Positions 1 to 14,000 of a stretch of DNA of 64,000 nt are shown piece after piece. Each line of letters starts with the position of its first letter. Positions within the stretch are counted from its first letter, which is position 1. The stretch comes from Luscinia megarhynchos (lineage: Eukaryota; Chordata; Aves; Passeriformes; Turdidae). The notes beneath the pieces were generated by a model. That model worked only from the letters and a program-made list of their open reading frames with translations. It did not search any database and was not told the origin of the DNA. The DNA lies in NCBI GenBank assembly GCA_034336665.1, contig JAPFBE010000013.1, forward strand, positions 17,091,056 through 17,155,055, given 5' to 3'. Made by a program: the position numbers and the translations under genes.

Positions 1-3000
1 TTTATTATCTCAGACACTAAATGGTACATCATTCTCTAAGGGCCTGTTTCTTCACCTATGCCTGTTGGTACCCTTTCCTCACACATTTTGTCCCATTAAT
101 GCCTGTGGGTTTAATTTTATGGATAAAAATTTGCAAGACAAACCTGGATTACTATAGTGATGACTACTCACATATGGAGAGCTCAAAGTATTTACAAAAC
201 AGTCCAAGCTGAACATAATGACAGTCAGATGTTTATCACTGCTGGAACAGAAGAGTGCACTGCTATTGCTAATTCTCCCTTTTCTGCAGCTAAACAATTT
301 TGGACTCCAGGACAGAGAGTGAAGAAATATTTACTAGCACAACATGCATGCACTGTGTATACAGCAAAGCTGCAGACACACCACATGCAAAGATACTAAA
401 TGTCAACATTTCAGCCTCAAGCAGGTGCTTGCTTTCAAAACCAAATACGTGGGTAACCTTTCTGCCAGATGTATTTGGCAGAAAGCTCAGTGTTCAAGTA
501 TAGGCTCCTCTGGAGCCTCAAGAATGGCTCCTCTAAATATTAACTAACATCAGGAATGTGGAGAAATGTAAACAGCCTCCTTAGCCACTTTAGGCAGCTA
601 CTGCTTTTCCTTTGGAAATAGTAAGTGTGGATATAAAAAAAAAAAAATATAGTAAAAAAATTGTGAAGGCAGAGGAAAGAAGTACTACCTGATGGTGAAA
701 AACTAAAAAACCCCAGTATCTTTATGTGTCAATACCAACGACCACCAAATGCTTTCCAACAAAGGAATGCTTTTCAAGTATTCCTGACTGTGTTCCCTAG
801 CTTTGTTTTCCTCACATAAGTCTTTGGTTGCTTGACAAGTGCAAACACCTTTTTGTTTGCTAGTGTTGCCCCTTCCCTGTACCCCAGATCTGCTAACCTC
901 TTCACATTTTGTTGGCAAACACTAGCAACATTCAGTCAAGTCAGGTCTATGCCCACCATCTCAGAAAAGCTCTTGTCCTGCATTTCTGGGATATTTTATT
1001 ACATCATGACATTTTTGCCCTATCAGTCACAAGATAGGAATCAGTTCTCTCTGTAGTAGGTGAGAGATGTGCCCTCTTTTAAATTCTTTCATCTCTTCCT
1101 TCCTTGCTACTCTCATTGAATTCTGCCTTCACATAGTCCTTCAGTAAACTTTACTAAATATGCTTCTGGACCTCTCATGATCTTTAACAGCAGGAGAGCC
1201 AGGTTTTAATTCTCCTGATCAAAAAAACTTCTTGTAGCAGAGATAAAGAAAGATGATTCAGATTCATATCAAACATCAGTTCTACTGTGGTCAACAGGAG
1301 GTTCATTAGCATTCATAATCCTGGTGTACAAGTAACACCACAGTTAATAATCAGTGCTACATGTGGCTTACCCTCAATGCTTTAGAAGGCAAAATTGAGA
1401 TAACCTGATGCAACATCTTCACTCACAATGCTCTCTGTGCAATTGCATTACCTCTGATATCACACAGCAAAATCAGAATTAGTCACAGCTTATTCACCCA
1501 CGTGCCTGAAAAGTATGGAAGGTGCCATTTCTACTAAAAATCACTCACAAGCTCTCTTCCTTCTCCTTTCACCAACAGGTCCTTATGGGGGAGTCCAGAA
1601 CACAGGCATACATGTGGGCATGACTGGAAAACCCAGCACCAGTTTGACAGAGAGAATGTGAAATAGCAATGCAGTTTTGTCCTTAGAGTGTGTATCCATA
1701 AACACTGCTTTAGACTCTCTGTGGGGGTATCTGACTTAACAGTGTGTGAGAAAAGGCATCAATACCCAATTTACAACAAGGAGATAGAAGCTTGGAAAAT
1801 TTTCTGGTGAAGCAAGAAGTCCTCTACTTCCCCAGCATGTGTGACCTACTGGTGTTGACAATACCTGCAGGAAAAAATTTAAACAATGTATTTGAAAAGC
1901 AGATCCTTTACCTAGAGGCACATTGACAGGAGTGAAGAGTTCAGGTTTCAGTGCTTAAACTGACTGTCCCAAAGCCATTACAGTCAGAGGTCCCTCTAGA
2001 CCTGGAATAAAAAGAGGGCCTTTTCAGCTAGTGACAGATGGGGTTGTACAGCTGTGTGTGCCATGTATGTGCTTCTGCCCTGAGCCCTCTCTATGGTTTA
2101 AAACAAGGATAAGACCTCTTTCAATACTGATAAATATATCAGCCCATTCTATAAGCTAAAAAAGCCCTGAGAGCCCTGGGGGCAGCTGAAGTAATAATAC
2201 ATTATATTGAGCATTAATATCTCAAGAAAATAAAAAAGTTCAGAAATGTGGTTGCCTTTTTGTTTCCAGCTTTCAACAAAGAACAATAGGCGATTTCTCA
2301 CCTGGCAGTCATGAGATATAACTCCTTAGGCATAGAGGAAAACCCAGTCCATCAAATTTTTTGATGATTCAGGCAGACCTCCATATATTTATCTTCACTT
2401 AAATATTTTGACAGATGATCAGATTAATTTCATTTTATATCTTCTTCTTACTCCTCTCCCAAGAAGGCTCTAAACCCAATATTAAGGCAAAAAAAAGCAT
2501 GACAACTCACAAATCCCACTTCTCATTGTTTGGTAAATAACTCCTGTGTGACTGGCTTTTGCTTTCCTAGAGTCCTCATCTTTCATAGTTTTTGCTTCCA
2601 ACAAGGATCTGTAGTTCACCTTACCATATATCTGCATGCTACAGCCTCTATTAGTTTGTCACCCCTCCAACACATAATACACTAGTGTTCACTTTTTCCT
2701 ACAAGTGGCTAGTGACCCAGCACATGTGTTTTATTTGTGGTTTTAATAAAAAGGTTTCCCCAGAATAAGGGATATTCAGAAGATGCTGCAAATGAGAGAA
2801 CTAAAAATATACAACCAAAATAATGGGAATGCATTTCACCAAAGGCATTTAATGAAGGGAGAAAAAAGGTTGTAATTCAGCAGAGCTTCCATTACCACCC
2901 ACCAATGGGGAACTTCTGTGCTCTAGGACACAAGTCTGCCATAAACTTTCCAGCCCCACAGCCACTTAGCTGGTAGGTAACAGCACACATTATTTCTATA

Positions 3001-4829
3001 AAGCAAATAGAACAGTAGTACCTTTCTGAAATGCTTTGGGTAGAAGATGCTAGATAAGTCTTGTCTAGAGGTTCATTCAACTAATCTGACTTTCTTATCA
3101 GGTTTTGCTCTTTGGTGTGCAAAGTCACTGGTCTGCATAATCACTGTAGAACTGCATGTACAGTGAGGCAGCTGTTATTGGTGATGTGCAGGAAAGGGTG
3201 GCTTTGCTCTGTGTGCTCTGCAAATACAGCAGTGATCAGATCTATACAGACAGTTTGAGAAAAGGTCAGGGCTCAAACTTCCTCTAGGAGCTTCTACTGT
3301 TTCCAGAGGTTCTTATAAATTTATCTTGATTTGTTGGATGAAATGTTACATAAACCAGATGAATCTCAGGGTCATGTTTATATGGTGAATTTAGAGAGCA
3401 AATATACTTTTATTTTCAGAATAGAGAACACAGTCATCTGTCCCAAATTATTATTCCCCCCTGAGTTCACTTAGCATCAACATTTTTTCACTTCCCAGAT
3501 CTACTTTCTTCATTCTTATCTGTTCTTTCCTCAAGCACAACCCTCCACAGGAGCAGCATAATGGATTCCTGGTTAGTGTGAGAGATCCAATCTCATTTTT
3601 GCCCATGATGGTACTAATGAAGCTCACCAGAGTGATTAATTTATCTTCTTCTTGATATATTTGCTCATGTCAACTCCAGGAAAGATTCTGTCAGTCAGGT
3701 TAAGGTTAACACTAGGGTATCAACTCTTCAAGGCTTTAACTAGATCAGATATGATATAGACATGACATGGGCATGATTTTCATTTATCTGACTCAAGGAA
3801 AGCAAAAATCAGATGTAGAAGGCTTACTTTCTTCCCATGTTTGTATCTCTGTTCAGTCTTTCTCACAAACCTTCAGATAATCTGGGGTTATGCTGTGACA
3901 ACTCAGAATGCATGTATTTCTCAGATCCTCTTTAAATTGGCAATGAGAAAAATTTTCATCCCAGCACATCCCTTGATGTCAGAATGAAATAGCATTAGAA
4001 TAGCTGAAGAGTGGATGGAGAGTGACATAAAGAATTTACAGTGCTTTGCAGGCATCCCCAATGGAAGAGTTGCTATTCTCTTTAAAAGTGAATAAACTTC
4101 CCACCTTAAAGTGGAAGGATTTGTACAACTAAGGGAAAAATATTTAAAATATTAAAAATATATACCCCTGCTTTCTCCAGGCATAAACATCCTGTCCTCT
4201 TATCTGTGTTTCAAACATCTGACTTTAGCTCCTTAGACTCCCAACATTGATATAGTTGGAGGTGATGTATAGAGGAGAGAGGAAGAACAGCAGAAGAAAA
4301 ATTCTCAAACACTTTCTGGCTTGATTTAAAGTAGGTGATTAGCAGGGGGGATCAGCTAGGAAAAGCTGCTACTTCAGCTGCTGCAGATACAAGGGTCAGT
4401 AAGATGAAGAGGCAGGATGAATGCTTCAAGACAAAGGCACACAGCAAATGGAACACTTATGTGGGTGGGTGCAAGACAGAAATCATGAATAAACGCCCTC
4501 ACAAATAAATCTGTACCTTTCCACACATCCCATCTCTGTCTTCCTCTCAGCATCTCTTATCTCCCTTCCCACACAGATCAAGCTGGGGTCTGGGGTGGCA
4601 AACACTGGTGACACTGACAAACACATCTTCTCCACTACTTCCAATCTGTTATTATCTGCTGCTGGAAATCACTCCCTCAAGGTTACAAAGTGTGTGTCAC
4701 AAACATGTACTGGTTTCTGCTGTGAGACTTTCTTCACAGGAACTTCTGGGTGATTCACCAAACTTAGCTAATGTTCTCTTACTGTTCGGTTTAGGGAGTG
4801 CTCACACTAATCACTGAGCTAGAGGCAGT
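1..4829. other. Non-coding stretch, nothing identified
   Basis: No gene, RNA gene or interspersed element is recognisable. The sequence is AT-rich with few CpG dinucleotides. Open frames are at most about 80 codons, scattered over both strands, and show no family signature. The only simple sequence of note is a run of 13 A at 635-647. The stretch is consistent with intergenic or intronic vertebrate DNA. Confidence 0.7.
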
Positions 4830-4902
4830 AATTTCCCATTTTGTGGGTAATGATGAGAAGCCTGAGGCAAATACCCAGCTAGCTGGGACGGGACTGAAAG
4901 GA
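4830..4902 (-). mobile_element. MIR/CORE-SINE-like fragment, antisense, degraded
   Basis: On the + strand the order is CCCATTTTGTGG, then GATGAGAAGCCTGAGGCAAA, then CCCAGCTAGCTGGGACGGGA. This follows the reverse complement of the conserved MIR core (cccattttacagatgaggaaactgaggca, then cacagctagtaagtggcagagccgggatt) with an internal deletion between the two halves. Ancient MIR-type SINE pieces are known in all amniote genomes, birds included. The match is short and made from memory of the consensus, so an unrelated low-level resemblance is possible. Confidence 0.42.
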
Positions 4903-7900
4903 GGTGTGTTTTTATTTTTGTCTTAATGCAGAGACAAGATTTAACATTTTGAGATACATTTAACAGACCATGGTCAGCTACTCTACTGATTCTGATGTAA
5001 AATCTTCATACCACATCTGAGAAGAACAAAAAAATGCTGTCTAACTAAAATGCATTCATTAACACACCATTTTCTTTATCTTAACAGAGGCCAAGACTAA
5101 TCTTCTGCACCAAATCCCACACAGCCTCCCCAGCTGAATCTGCAGGAGCATCTGCCATAATTCCTCACACTACTTTGGCTAAACATGTAATTCATTAATC
5201 ACATTAAATGTGCAGCTTAACTCACTCTTACTGTGGCACCTTCACCCTCACAAAGTTTGTCCCTTTCTGGGAGATGTCAGTAGAGACAAAATTTTGGAAT
5301 GGACTTGTTAGTTTGAGTTAAAAAGAAAACAAAGATCTCAAATTCAGAAAGATGATAGGAGAACCTTGCAAACCACATTTTATAAACACGTTTCATCAAA
5401 CATGAAGGAATAGACATAATTCTCTTTGCCAAAGATAGCACATTACAAAACAAGAAGAGAGGACAATAAAGATTCTGTCTTGTTTAGCTTCAACACTGTC
5501 CTAACCACAACAAGCAGTGAAAAATACAATTACTGGAAAATTCAACAAGAACAAACTTAGTAAAACTAGAATTTTAACCACAGTAACACATTTTGAAACT
5601 GTCTCCCCCATCAGCTCAGTTGATACAAATGATCAAATTTTATGTATGTCTCAAAAAAAATCAGTAGCACATCATCTTCTGGGTCACCAGCACCATGCCC
5701 AGTAGTATGTAAAATAACTATTCTTTCTGTATTGACAGAACTAGAATTGGTTTAGTGGCTGGTGAAGGCTGCTAAGACAAGACTTCTGATTAGCTGCCCT
5801 AGAGAGCACAGGAGGTTTTGCAGGAAGTAGAGGCTGATTCTATTTCAGTTTCCTGCAGAACAAGACACCACAGCTGCACTGTCATTATGCAGGGTAGGGT
5901 CCCAGCTCTAAATAGCACTTTGAGTTAAATCAAGATTTTTTTAAAAAAAATTGGTTTTTTTAATCTGTCTGATTTTGTAGAGGCAATTTCAAGGAAAGAA
6001 AAACCTGGTTTAAGAGTGCTTTTTCTATTTTGGAAATTGTGAGGACAAAGCAATTCTTCAAATGTGCAAAAGAGGGATTACATCTCCCCCACTGAGGAAC
6101 TGTGGCCACTGAAACACACAGTATAAAAATCAAAATATCTGAAGGACTCAGAACTGGAACAGAATTTTCGGGTTTGAGTTTCAGCTAAGCTATCAACTGA
6201 AAACCACAATAGTTGTTGATAAAATAGAAAATTAAAACTTTTAAGGCAAATGTTTAACTATTAATAAGGTTGGTTTGGTTTGTTTTGTTTCTTTTTAAGT
6301 GGGAAAGTTTTTCGATGGGGTATTTTAAAATGCAGTCAGCACAATACATATGGGATGAAAACCCACTTTGTGCCCAGGATTTTGGTGAGATTTTTCTGTC
6401 TGACTGAAATCTTAGCTGAAGTCTCTTTGTTAGTTAATTATTTCCAGGCAGCTGCTTTCCAAACATAAGATATCCCAAGTATCACACCAAAGCTGTCAAT
6501 TCTCATTAGAATATTGCTAACAAATGGCAAAAATAGAAGGTGAGATCAGCATAGGTTACCACCTCAAATGACTCAGGGAACACTTGACCTTGAGACCAAT
6601 TCTCTGTGTCACATGGATCCTTAATTCTGCCCTCTGGAGCACAAGATGTGTCTGTGGTTTGTCCTGGTGTTTGGGAAGTGGCACTGCCCTGTGTCACATC
6701 TGCTGACATCACTTTATCTCTTCTTGCTGGGTGCCTCCCAGTACCTCTGCTATTTACCTTGCCCTAATCCCCAAGCTGCAGCCTAGACATACTTGCAGCA
6801 TGCCTGGGCACAAACCACCCTGGGCTGCACCCTGTGGAGGGATGGATACCAAGAGTCTGAGGAGGCAAAACCACCCAGAGGTCCTTGCAGGGCAGAAACC
6901 TGCCCAGGCAGGGCTGCTGTGGCTGTTGGCAGCCAGCCCACATCGTGTCCTGTGTGGGCAAAGCTCCAGAGGCTGCAGGGAGAGGTAATGGGGTCAGAGG
7001 TGGGGTGCCCTGAACTTACTGCTGGCACAAGGGAGGGCTGCCCAAACCTGCCTCTTCATTCAAAAGTTATTTTCTCAACCCTTTGTGAAGATACAACAGC
7101 TTTAAAAATATTTTAAAAAATAAATAAGGTAAATGGTGAGACCTCAGCAAACCAGGCGTCAGGTTCAAGTAATGTTAGTATCCACTGGTGCTTTCAGTGG
7201 GAAATTCACTACTAATCACTTTGCCCAACCTGAACAATTGTAGGCAAAGACTGGCTATTTTAATTACCTTATTGATTTTTTCCCTAAGCTGTCATTCTGA
7301 AATCTCAAAATGAAACACAGCGAATTGGAGAAAAAAAAAAAAATAATGCATTTTGTTCTCTGCAAACATAGCTGTATGAAAAATGACTCCCTGAATATCT
7401 CAGCTCTAAGGAGCACAGCTAGGTGTACATCTGTGTGTCTGTTCACAGGTTTTCATTAATCTGTGATCTTCTCCACACGTGTATTTTATGAAAATATGAA
7501 GTGCAATGAAGAACTGATACTGTGGGTTTGTGAAACTTCTAGAATAGCATGCAAGCAGATTTGATATGCAGCTCAAGTAAAGCAGCCCCTGACCCAGGAA
7601 AGCACTCCAACACATGCTTTATGTTAAGTCTGTGAATATTGTTACTGAAAGCAAATGGGACCACTCAGTGTTGGAAGTGTTTTGCTGGATTAAAGCCGAA
7701 GGGAAGAGGGGAACTGCACAAGACTTTTTATGACAAGTAAGAGGGAGAATTCTCAACAGTACCATCAGAAACAAAAAAATGACTGGACACCCTCTCCACT
7801 GGTTACTAGGATATCTAACTTCCACTTACCCATGCCACCTAAACTGCAAATTCCCAGGAGTTAAAAAAAAAAAAAGGCTAAAAACCTTTAACAGTTAAGG

Positions 7901-8085
7901 GAAAAATTGGGAAGCTATTTTCCTTTAAGTCATGATGAATACTCTGTAACTTCAAGACAAAAAAATTTATTTCCACAATATATCACTACAATCTTAGATT
8001 ACATTTTAGATGCCTGGGAAACTCTGTTTATAACGGAAATACCCTCACCTGTTATAGGAAGCATTAAAATAGGAAAGAGCTTACC

Positions 8086-8106
8086 AAAAAAAAAAAAAAA
8101 AAAAAA
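8086..8106 (+). repeat. Poly(A) run, 21 bases
   Basis: An uninterrupted run of 21 A. I looked for a retroposed body upstream and for flanking target-site duplications and saw neither. It is best described as a mononucleotide microsatellite, and its length is likely variable between individuals and prone to sequencing error. Confidence 0.9.
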
Positions 8107-9460
8107 GGAACAAAGATAATGACCTGGTTTTTTAAAAAGCAAATTATCTTTTATATTACCTTGGTACTGTATAGGCATCTTGGGAAAAATAAAAATTTGT
8201 CCAAAGTAGAACAGAGGTAGGTTCATGCAAATACCATGAGTAGGGGTAAGTCAGAATACTGAGCAGCTAAGCCAGGGAGAGGAGGTCACAGGGATATACA
8301 AAAAAAGCATGATTTTAGTGCACCTCAGAGTAGTGTAATGGTTCTGGTCCCCTGAAATGCATATCCCATCTTTCTGCAGAGATGAGCAGATCTGCACTGT
8401 CCCTCCCACCCCGAGACAGAGGTAGATGCCAGCAGTCAAGCAAAGCAACATATCGACATGGCTATTCAAAGATGATGAGCAAAGCATGGAAAAAGATCAG
8501 TTTTCACATACATCAGCTCCACTGCTACTCTGCCACCTCAGTCACCGTGTGTGAATTGAGAGCATGACTGCAACATTGATTATACCCCAGGAAATGATTC
8601 TGCAAATGTGGCCTTATGTCAAGAGCTTTTAGGTTTTCTGTTCTGAATCACAAAGGCTTGGTGTGCAAACATGGTAGGGAAAGTTGCAAAGATATTTTGA
8701 TTAATTTGGTGATTAACCCCCTGTAAAAAGTTGCTCATCCTAAATAGAATCTTTCCAGAAATGCTCTTGCCTTGCCATGTCAAAGTGTTCATTCACTGGA
8801 CTGCTAAAAATTTGCAGGTTTTGTGTAACTTTGCATAGATACATTCAATATTTTATTTCTCTTCTCTGATCCTCTGAAATATAGTTGTGTCCTATCATTT
8901 TATTCCCAGGTAAAAAACCCAGGCTGTTGTCAGAGGACCTCAGAGACATAAATCTTTGACCTGGATGGAAGCAGTAGACAGTGGAGTGGCAGCTCACCTT
9001 AATAGCATGTTGTCAGGGAAAAAAAATCAGCCTTATCAAGAATAAAGAAAACTATTTGAATTTGGAAAAATAAAAACTGTATTTTCTTAAGCTAGTCTGG
9101 GAAGTTTTTCTCCTCATTTCTTTACCAGAGCCTAGCAGTAAGATTGCTTTAATGGAGAGGATTTATTCAATTCTGCATCAGAGTGCATTATTGTTTCCAG
9201 TGGGTCATTTTCAGAACATAAAGAACTCTGGCAGTGAGTGGTTTCCAGCAGCTCAAGACAGGTGTTTGGTACAACCTGCACACTTGTGACGTGTGTTTCA
9301 CCCAGCTGGGGGGAGTATCCTGCACACAGCAATACCCAGCCCTCATGAGAAACCCAACCACAGAACATCTCAACTCACGCACTTGGGGCTCTCTCAGCCT
9401 CAGATGCTAGTCCCAGAATAATCAAACTGAAAATAATAACTTTCTCAGTGTCAAAGATTA

Positions 9461-9620
9461 CTTCCCTTGAGGCTTCTCAGTTCCTTCCTCTCAGACTATT
9501 TTCCTTCCTTCATACTCATGTCTTTTTTCTCACCTACCTCTCCCCTTCCTCTTTATTTCAACTTTCCTATCTACTTTGTTCTTTCACATCTTTGTGTTGT
9601 TCTTCTCCTCAGTCTTCCTT
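9461..9620 (+). repeat. Pyrimidine-rich low-complexity tract
   Basis: About 160 bases strongly biased to C and T on this strand, with many TTCC, CTTCC and TCTCC blocks broken by short A/G-containing spacers. The bias keeps one frame open across it (9448-9720, 90 codons, rich in Ser, Leu and Phe), which is a composition artefact and not evidence for a protein. It could serve as a polypyrimidine tract in a transcript, but nothing shows that it does. Confidence 0.6.
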
Positions 9621-10852
9621 AAAGAGAAAAGAACTAATCCCTGCCATTTGTGTATATGCCCCCAAAGAGACACTTGTCTGGGACCTGATTAAGGGATGTC
9701 TCTCTTACAATTTATACTGACGCATAAAAAGAACAAAGAGGTTACAAACTTACAAGGAAAGATTAAATCTATTTTGAAGGTCTTTCTCAGAGACTCACCA
9801 TCACTTTTTTAACAGTTAGGGCACCAATTAATTGAAAGCATCTTAATTCCTGTGATTTTGGACAAAAAACCCAAAATACTTTAATGCAGTTATCCTTGGG
9901 AGTAAAACCATTTGAGTAAGGGTGGATAAACCTAATGTGTTGGGCTTTGTTTTGTACATATTAATTTTTTTCATAAAACTGGTTCTCTGATATCAGAACT
10001 GTTCTGTTACTGTTAATCTTTTCCATGTGTTGTGTGAACAACTCTGTATTTTGAGAACTTTTTCACATCAATTTTGCTTGAAGAAAGAAATCAGACATAT
10101 TTTACTGCTTAGCTATCCTGTTGAGTCCAAACAAACAGTTCCATTAGGTGACATCACCCTTACTAACCTTTAAGTAATTCCACCTACACAATACTCCTTC
10201 AGCAGCACTTGCACACAGTGAAATGGAACATTAAAAAAACAAAATCAGAAAATGTAGCCAGTTGAATTGAGTCATCTTTACTTGTGAACATCTCATGAAC
10301 TGTAATGCAACTCCAAGCTGAAATGGGGCATGTTAACCTGCACAAGTGTAAAGTGCACAAGCATTTAAATCTCTTTGTCTAGATATGTCCTTTCCCTCCC
10401 AAAACCACCTTTATGGCTGCATCACATTAAGACTGCACCATACAAAAACTGAACAAGTATTGAAACAGCAATGATCCACTTACACAGACAAACTATAAGA
10501 GAAGGCAGAGCAGGTCACATTTCTGCAAAGTGAGTTTCCTAGGTACCACTTCACAGATGCAGTATTAAAACTAAGATAAGTGTGCCACACTGGCTCCTCA
10601 CATCACACTTGCTGGATGTTGGCATCTCCATCTTTGCTGCCTGGGAGCTCTTTGCAGGTTCATGTCAAACCACTCATGTGCACTAGAAGAGGTGCATATG
10701 CTCACCAGAAAATTAGGTGGGAAGTTTATCTTTCTTTTGCCATTTGATTAGTGGCAGGTGTCTGTGGAAGACTCTTAAGATGCCTCTCCCTCTGCTGCAG
10801 CCTTTTGGGAAAACTCTAATTTTACAGAATTTAGTGAACATATTTTTAGCTA

Positions 10853-10877
10853 AATGAAGTTTAAATGAAACTTCATT
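10853..10877. repeat. Perfect 10-bp inverted repeat, 5-base loop
   Basis: The arms AATGAAGTTT (10853-10862) and AAACTTCATT (10868-10877) are exact reverse complements around the loop AAATG. The stem does not extend outward, since the flanking bases are A and A. It is too short for a microRNA precursor, and its AT content makes chance origin plausible. Confidence 0.6.
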
Positions 10878-11014
10878 ATTCTTTCAGCTTTGAAATACAG
10901 TATAAATATGGATATGTTCCAACATAAAAATACAAACATTTTTATTCCTGCTCATATGTTTTTTTCTTACACAAGAAAAAAACTAAAAGCAAAATCCGCA
11001 AATATGGTAACTTT

Positions 11015-11052
11015 ACTTACTTTAAATAAATTGACTTACTTTAAATAAATTA
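11015..11052 (+). repeat. 19-bp tandem duplication, two copies
   Basis: ACTTACTTTAAATAAATT plus one base occurs twice head to tail, at 11015-11033 and 11034-11052. The copies differ only in the last base (G versus A). It looks like a replication-slippage duplication in AT-rich DNA. No function is evident. Confidence 0.85.
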
Positions 11053-14000
11053 AAATACAGGCAGTTTTCTTGAATTCTGTAGTGGGCTGAGTTTTTTCAC
11101 ACAAGGTGATACATGCTAGCTTTAATGTCCTAGAACGTTATTAAAGAAAAATAACACATGGTTGATAAATCAGTAGCTTCTTCATTTGATAAATGTCAGA
11201 GTGCTGAAAAAGTAACTTTCTCAATGGCAGGGGCGGGGGGGTGGTGTGAGGAAAGTGTTTTCAGGAGGTTTTTTAATCTTTTTTTCCTCTTCTGTATTTT
11301 GTTTTGCACCCAGAAGATTTTAATACTTTTATGACATTTCTCATAGCTCAGTGTCTTCTGTCACTGACAGGACACCATAAAGATGCTCTTTCTACATCTC
11401 TGGCTGGTGAGGAAGAACCCATCAATGATAGAAATTCACAACTACAATTTCACTATTGGAGTCCCTCAAATTTTTTCCAACTCTCCAATCTTCACTTACC
11501 TAGCAACCTGTCAGTTTGCAGGACATTTATCCAGCTCTCATTTCTGGAATATCTGGGGGCCCAGATGTACAGAGACAGTTAAACTTCAAAGGTGGACATA
11601 GGGTGTTTGTGGGTTGGATTTTTTTGCATTGTTATAAGTATCTAAAGAAGTTTATATTCACACTTCTAGCCATTTCAGTGTGCTCCTATTCCTAAATATT
11701 TTATTAATTAGCTACTTGAATACATAACTATTGATCTTAAATTACTCCTAATCAGTCTAACCTCAACTGAAACACATCCTTCACATACCACACTCTTCCT
11801 GTCAATGACTTTGTAAGTATTTAGCCAGTATTTGTTAAGACCTGTATTTAAAGTTGGTACAAGTTTCTGCAGTTTCTGAAGCCATTCTGAGTATGGATTG
11901 CTGTTTCTCAAAACGCCTCTGAATGCATGTTTACACTGCAAGTCAAGCCAAGTTTGGAGTTGTTCTCCAGGTCAGACTTGCTCACTGTTGTTTATACATG
12001 AACACACACCAGGGTACAGACTGAGGACAGTCACAGGAACTCTCTGAGGTGGAGCCTGAAAACTGACAGCTGGGTAATGCAGGTTTGACCTTTCTGTTCC
12101 TGGTGATGTGGTAAATCATCCACATCCAGGACCAGGCAGGCTCATCCTACTCCTTCCTAAGCTCTTCCCACCACAGTCTTAACATTCTGAGTCCAAGCTA
12201 CAGCCAGTCAGCAGAGCTGAAATAAGAGCCAGCAATGTGGAATCACACAGGCCACAGAAGTCACCACAATTAACCTCCTCTAAGTATGCTCTTAATCTCC
12301 CAACTCATTTAAAACTAAACAACTTAAAGGGAACAATAAATCAAAGCAAAAGTCGTTCAATATTCTCTCTAGAGTTTTAAAGTTATAAGAACAAAATTCA
12401 GAAAGAAGAGATCATAGTTAGTAGCTCCACATAGAAAATTGCCTTGATAAAACTGAATCTATAGCATGTCCTCCTTTTAGACAAGGTGGCTTAACTCTTC
12501 TGCACACATACACACTGAACAGAGAGCTGAACTTGCACCTTCCCCTGTTTTAATGCAGGTTTGTAAATGACCCTTGCATCAGCCCTCCTTGTTAGGTGCT
12601 GGTAACAAAGATAAACTGCAAGGATAGAGTGGTCAGTGTTGCCCAGGAATACCTGTTTCCACTCACTCTTGTCAGATGTGAAGGTGCAGCAGCAGCATTG
12701 GACATTCCAGCTACTGCCAGCTGTGTGAGATGCACAAAGCAGCTCAGGGAAGAGCTCAGAGAGAGACAAAAAAGAATGAGTGTATTAACCCCCTCCCACT
12801 CATCCTAGCATGAAATTCAATAATCAGAGCTCGAGGCACAGTGCTGCAAACACAACATCTTTAAACGCAAAGGGAAAAATCCAAGAACATTTTTGGACAG
12901 CAAGCAAAATCAGGCTTGTGCCCACTCAGTGGGGGTAGCCAGATGCCTAATGGTGATTACTGCAGACTCTTTCATCTAAATGCACTGCAGGAAAGGAAAA
13001 GATTAAAACAATTTTACTTCATCTCTCTTATTTCAAAAACATATGTACAAGAGGCATGGGATGAAGTGCAAAATATTAATAATAAGGTCCAGATTCGGAC
13101 TGATCACAAGATGTTTGAAGCCCCACAAAATAAAACAAACCAACCAAACAAAACACCCCAGTCTCTTCTCACCTGTCCCTTTGATGAATATGTTTGGAAC
13201 TATTTCCCAGGCAAGGATCAATTCCTTGACAATTCCTACACATTTATTTAGGGATTTAAGTCCTCAAATTCAGCCCTGCATGGTAGGTGCCACCTCCTCC
13301 CACGCCCCTGAAAAAAGACTAAGACAAACAGGAAGACAGGGCAAGGAAATGAACTTTCTTAATCTGATTTTTAGCCTACTATCATCTATCACATATTTTT
13401 CATGTCATAGGTTTCCTATACAAATTCTCTCCTTATTACAGTGCTTCAGATCAGAGCTGTCTACCACAGCTGGGTTTCAAACACAATCATCCCAGGTTAA
13501 GGATGTTTTAAGAAAACTCTCATTTTAGGCAAGATGGGTTAATTACAAGGCTTTAAGCAGTATTATTCATTAAGTTCAAGAACATCCAGTACACAGAGTT
13601 TTCTCCTGGAGGGAGAAAATCTGCAAGAGAAAACCCAGATAATGCAGCACTTTTTGGCTGTTGAGAAAGGCTTAAGGCCAAGAGCTGCTCTATTACTTCC
13701 ATACAGCTACTGTTTTCAATAGGAACAAACACACAAACATCCACAGAATTTAACTCTTCACTCTCCTGTTGACAGATTCTCTCCAGACTTGTGTGACTGG
13801 TGTTAGCCAGACAGTGTCCTAGAGGTAATGTTCCTGCTGCTAAATTTATTTGTTTTAACTTTTAAATGATTGTGTTAACAGAATCCACAAAATTGCAGGT
13901 ATAGAAACAAGTGCTTTCTGAAACTCAACAAAAAATGCTAATCTGTCAGTCAGCACAAATCATTACTACAGCAGGGTTTCCCAAAAAGCATATTAGGAAT

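Larger units (their letters stand above)
4903..10852. other. Non-coding stretch with A-runs and a GC-richer patch
   Basis: No gene is supported. Runs of 13 A occur at 7331-7343 and 7863-7875, and a longer one at 8086-8106 is listed separately. About 6590-7060 is noticeably richer in G and C than its flanks and is open in several frames on both strands at once (up to 107 codons). That pattern reflects composition rather than one coding frame, and CpG remains scarce, so it is not a CpG island. Nothing else is recognisable. Confidence 0.6.

Noticed and set aside
6590..7060. GC-richer patch considered as a CpG island or first exon
   Set aside because: CpG is not enriched, several frames are open on both strands at once, and no protein motif appears.
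8041..8106. Poly(A) run considered as the tail of a retrocopy
   Set aside because: No flanking target-site duplication and no recognisable retroposed body upstream.
13043..13528. Longest open frame of the window, 161 codons on the + strand
   Set aside because: Its predicted protein has no recognisable motif, it overlaps other frames on both strands, and a frame of this length is expected by chance in 64 kb of AT-rich DNA.
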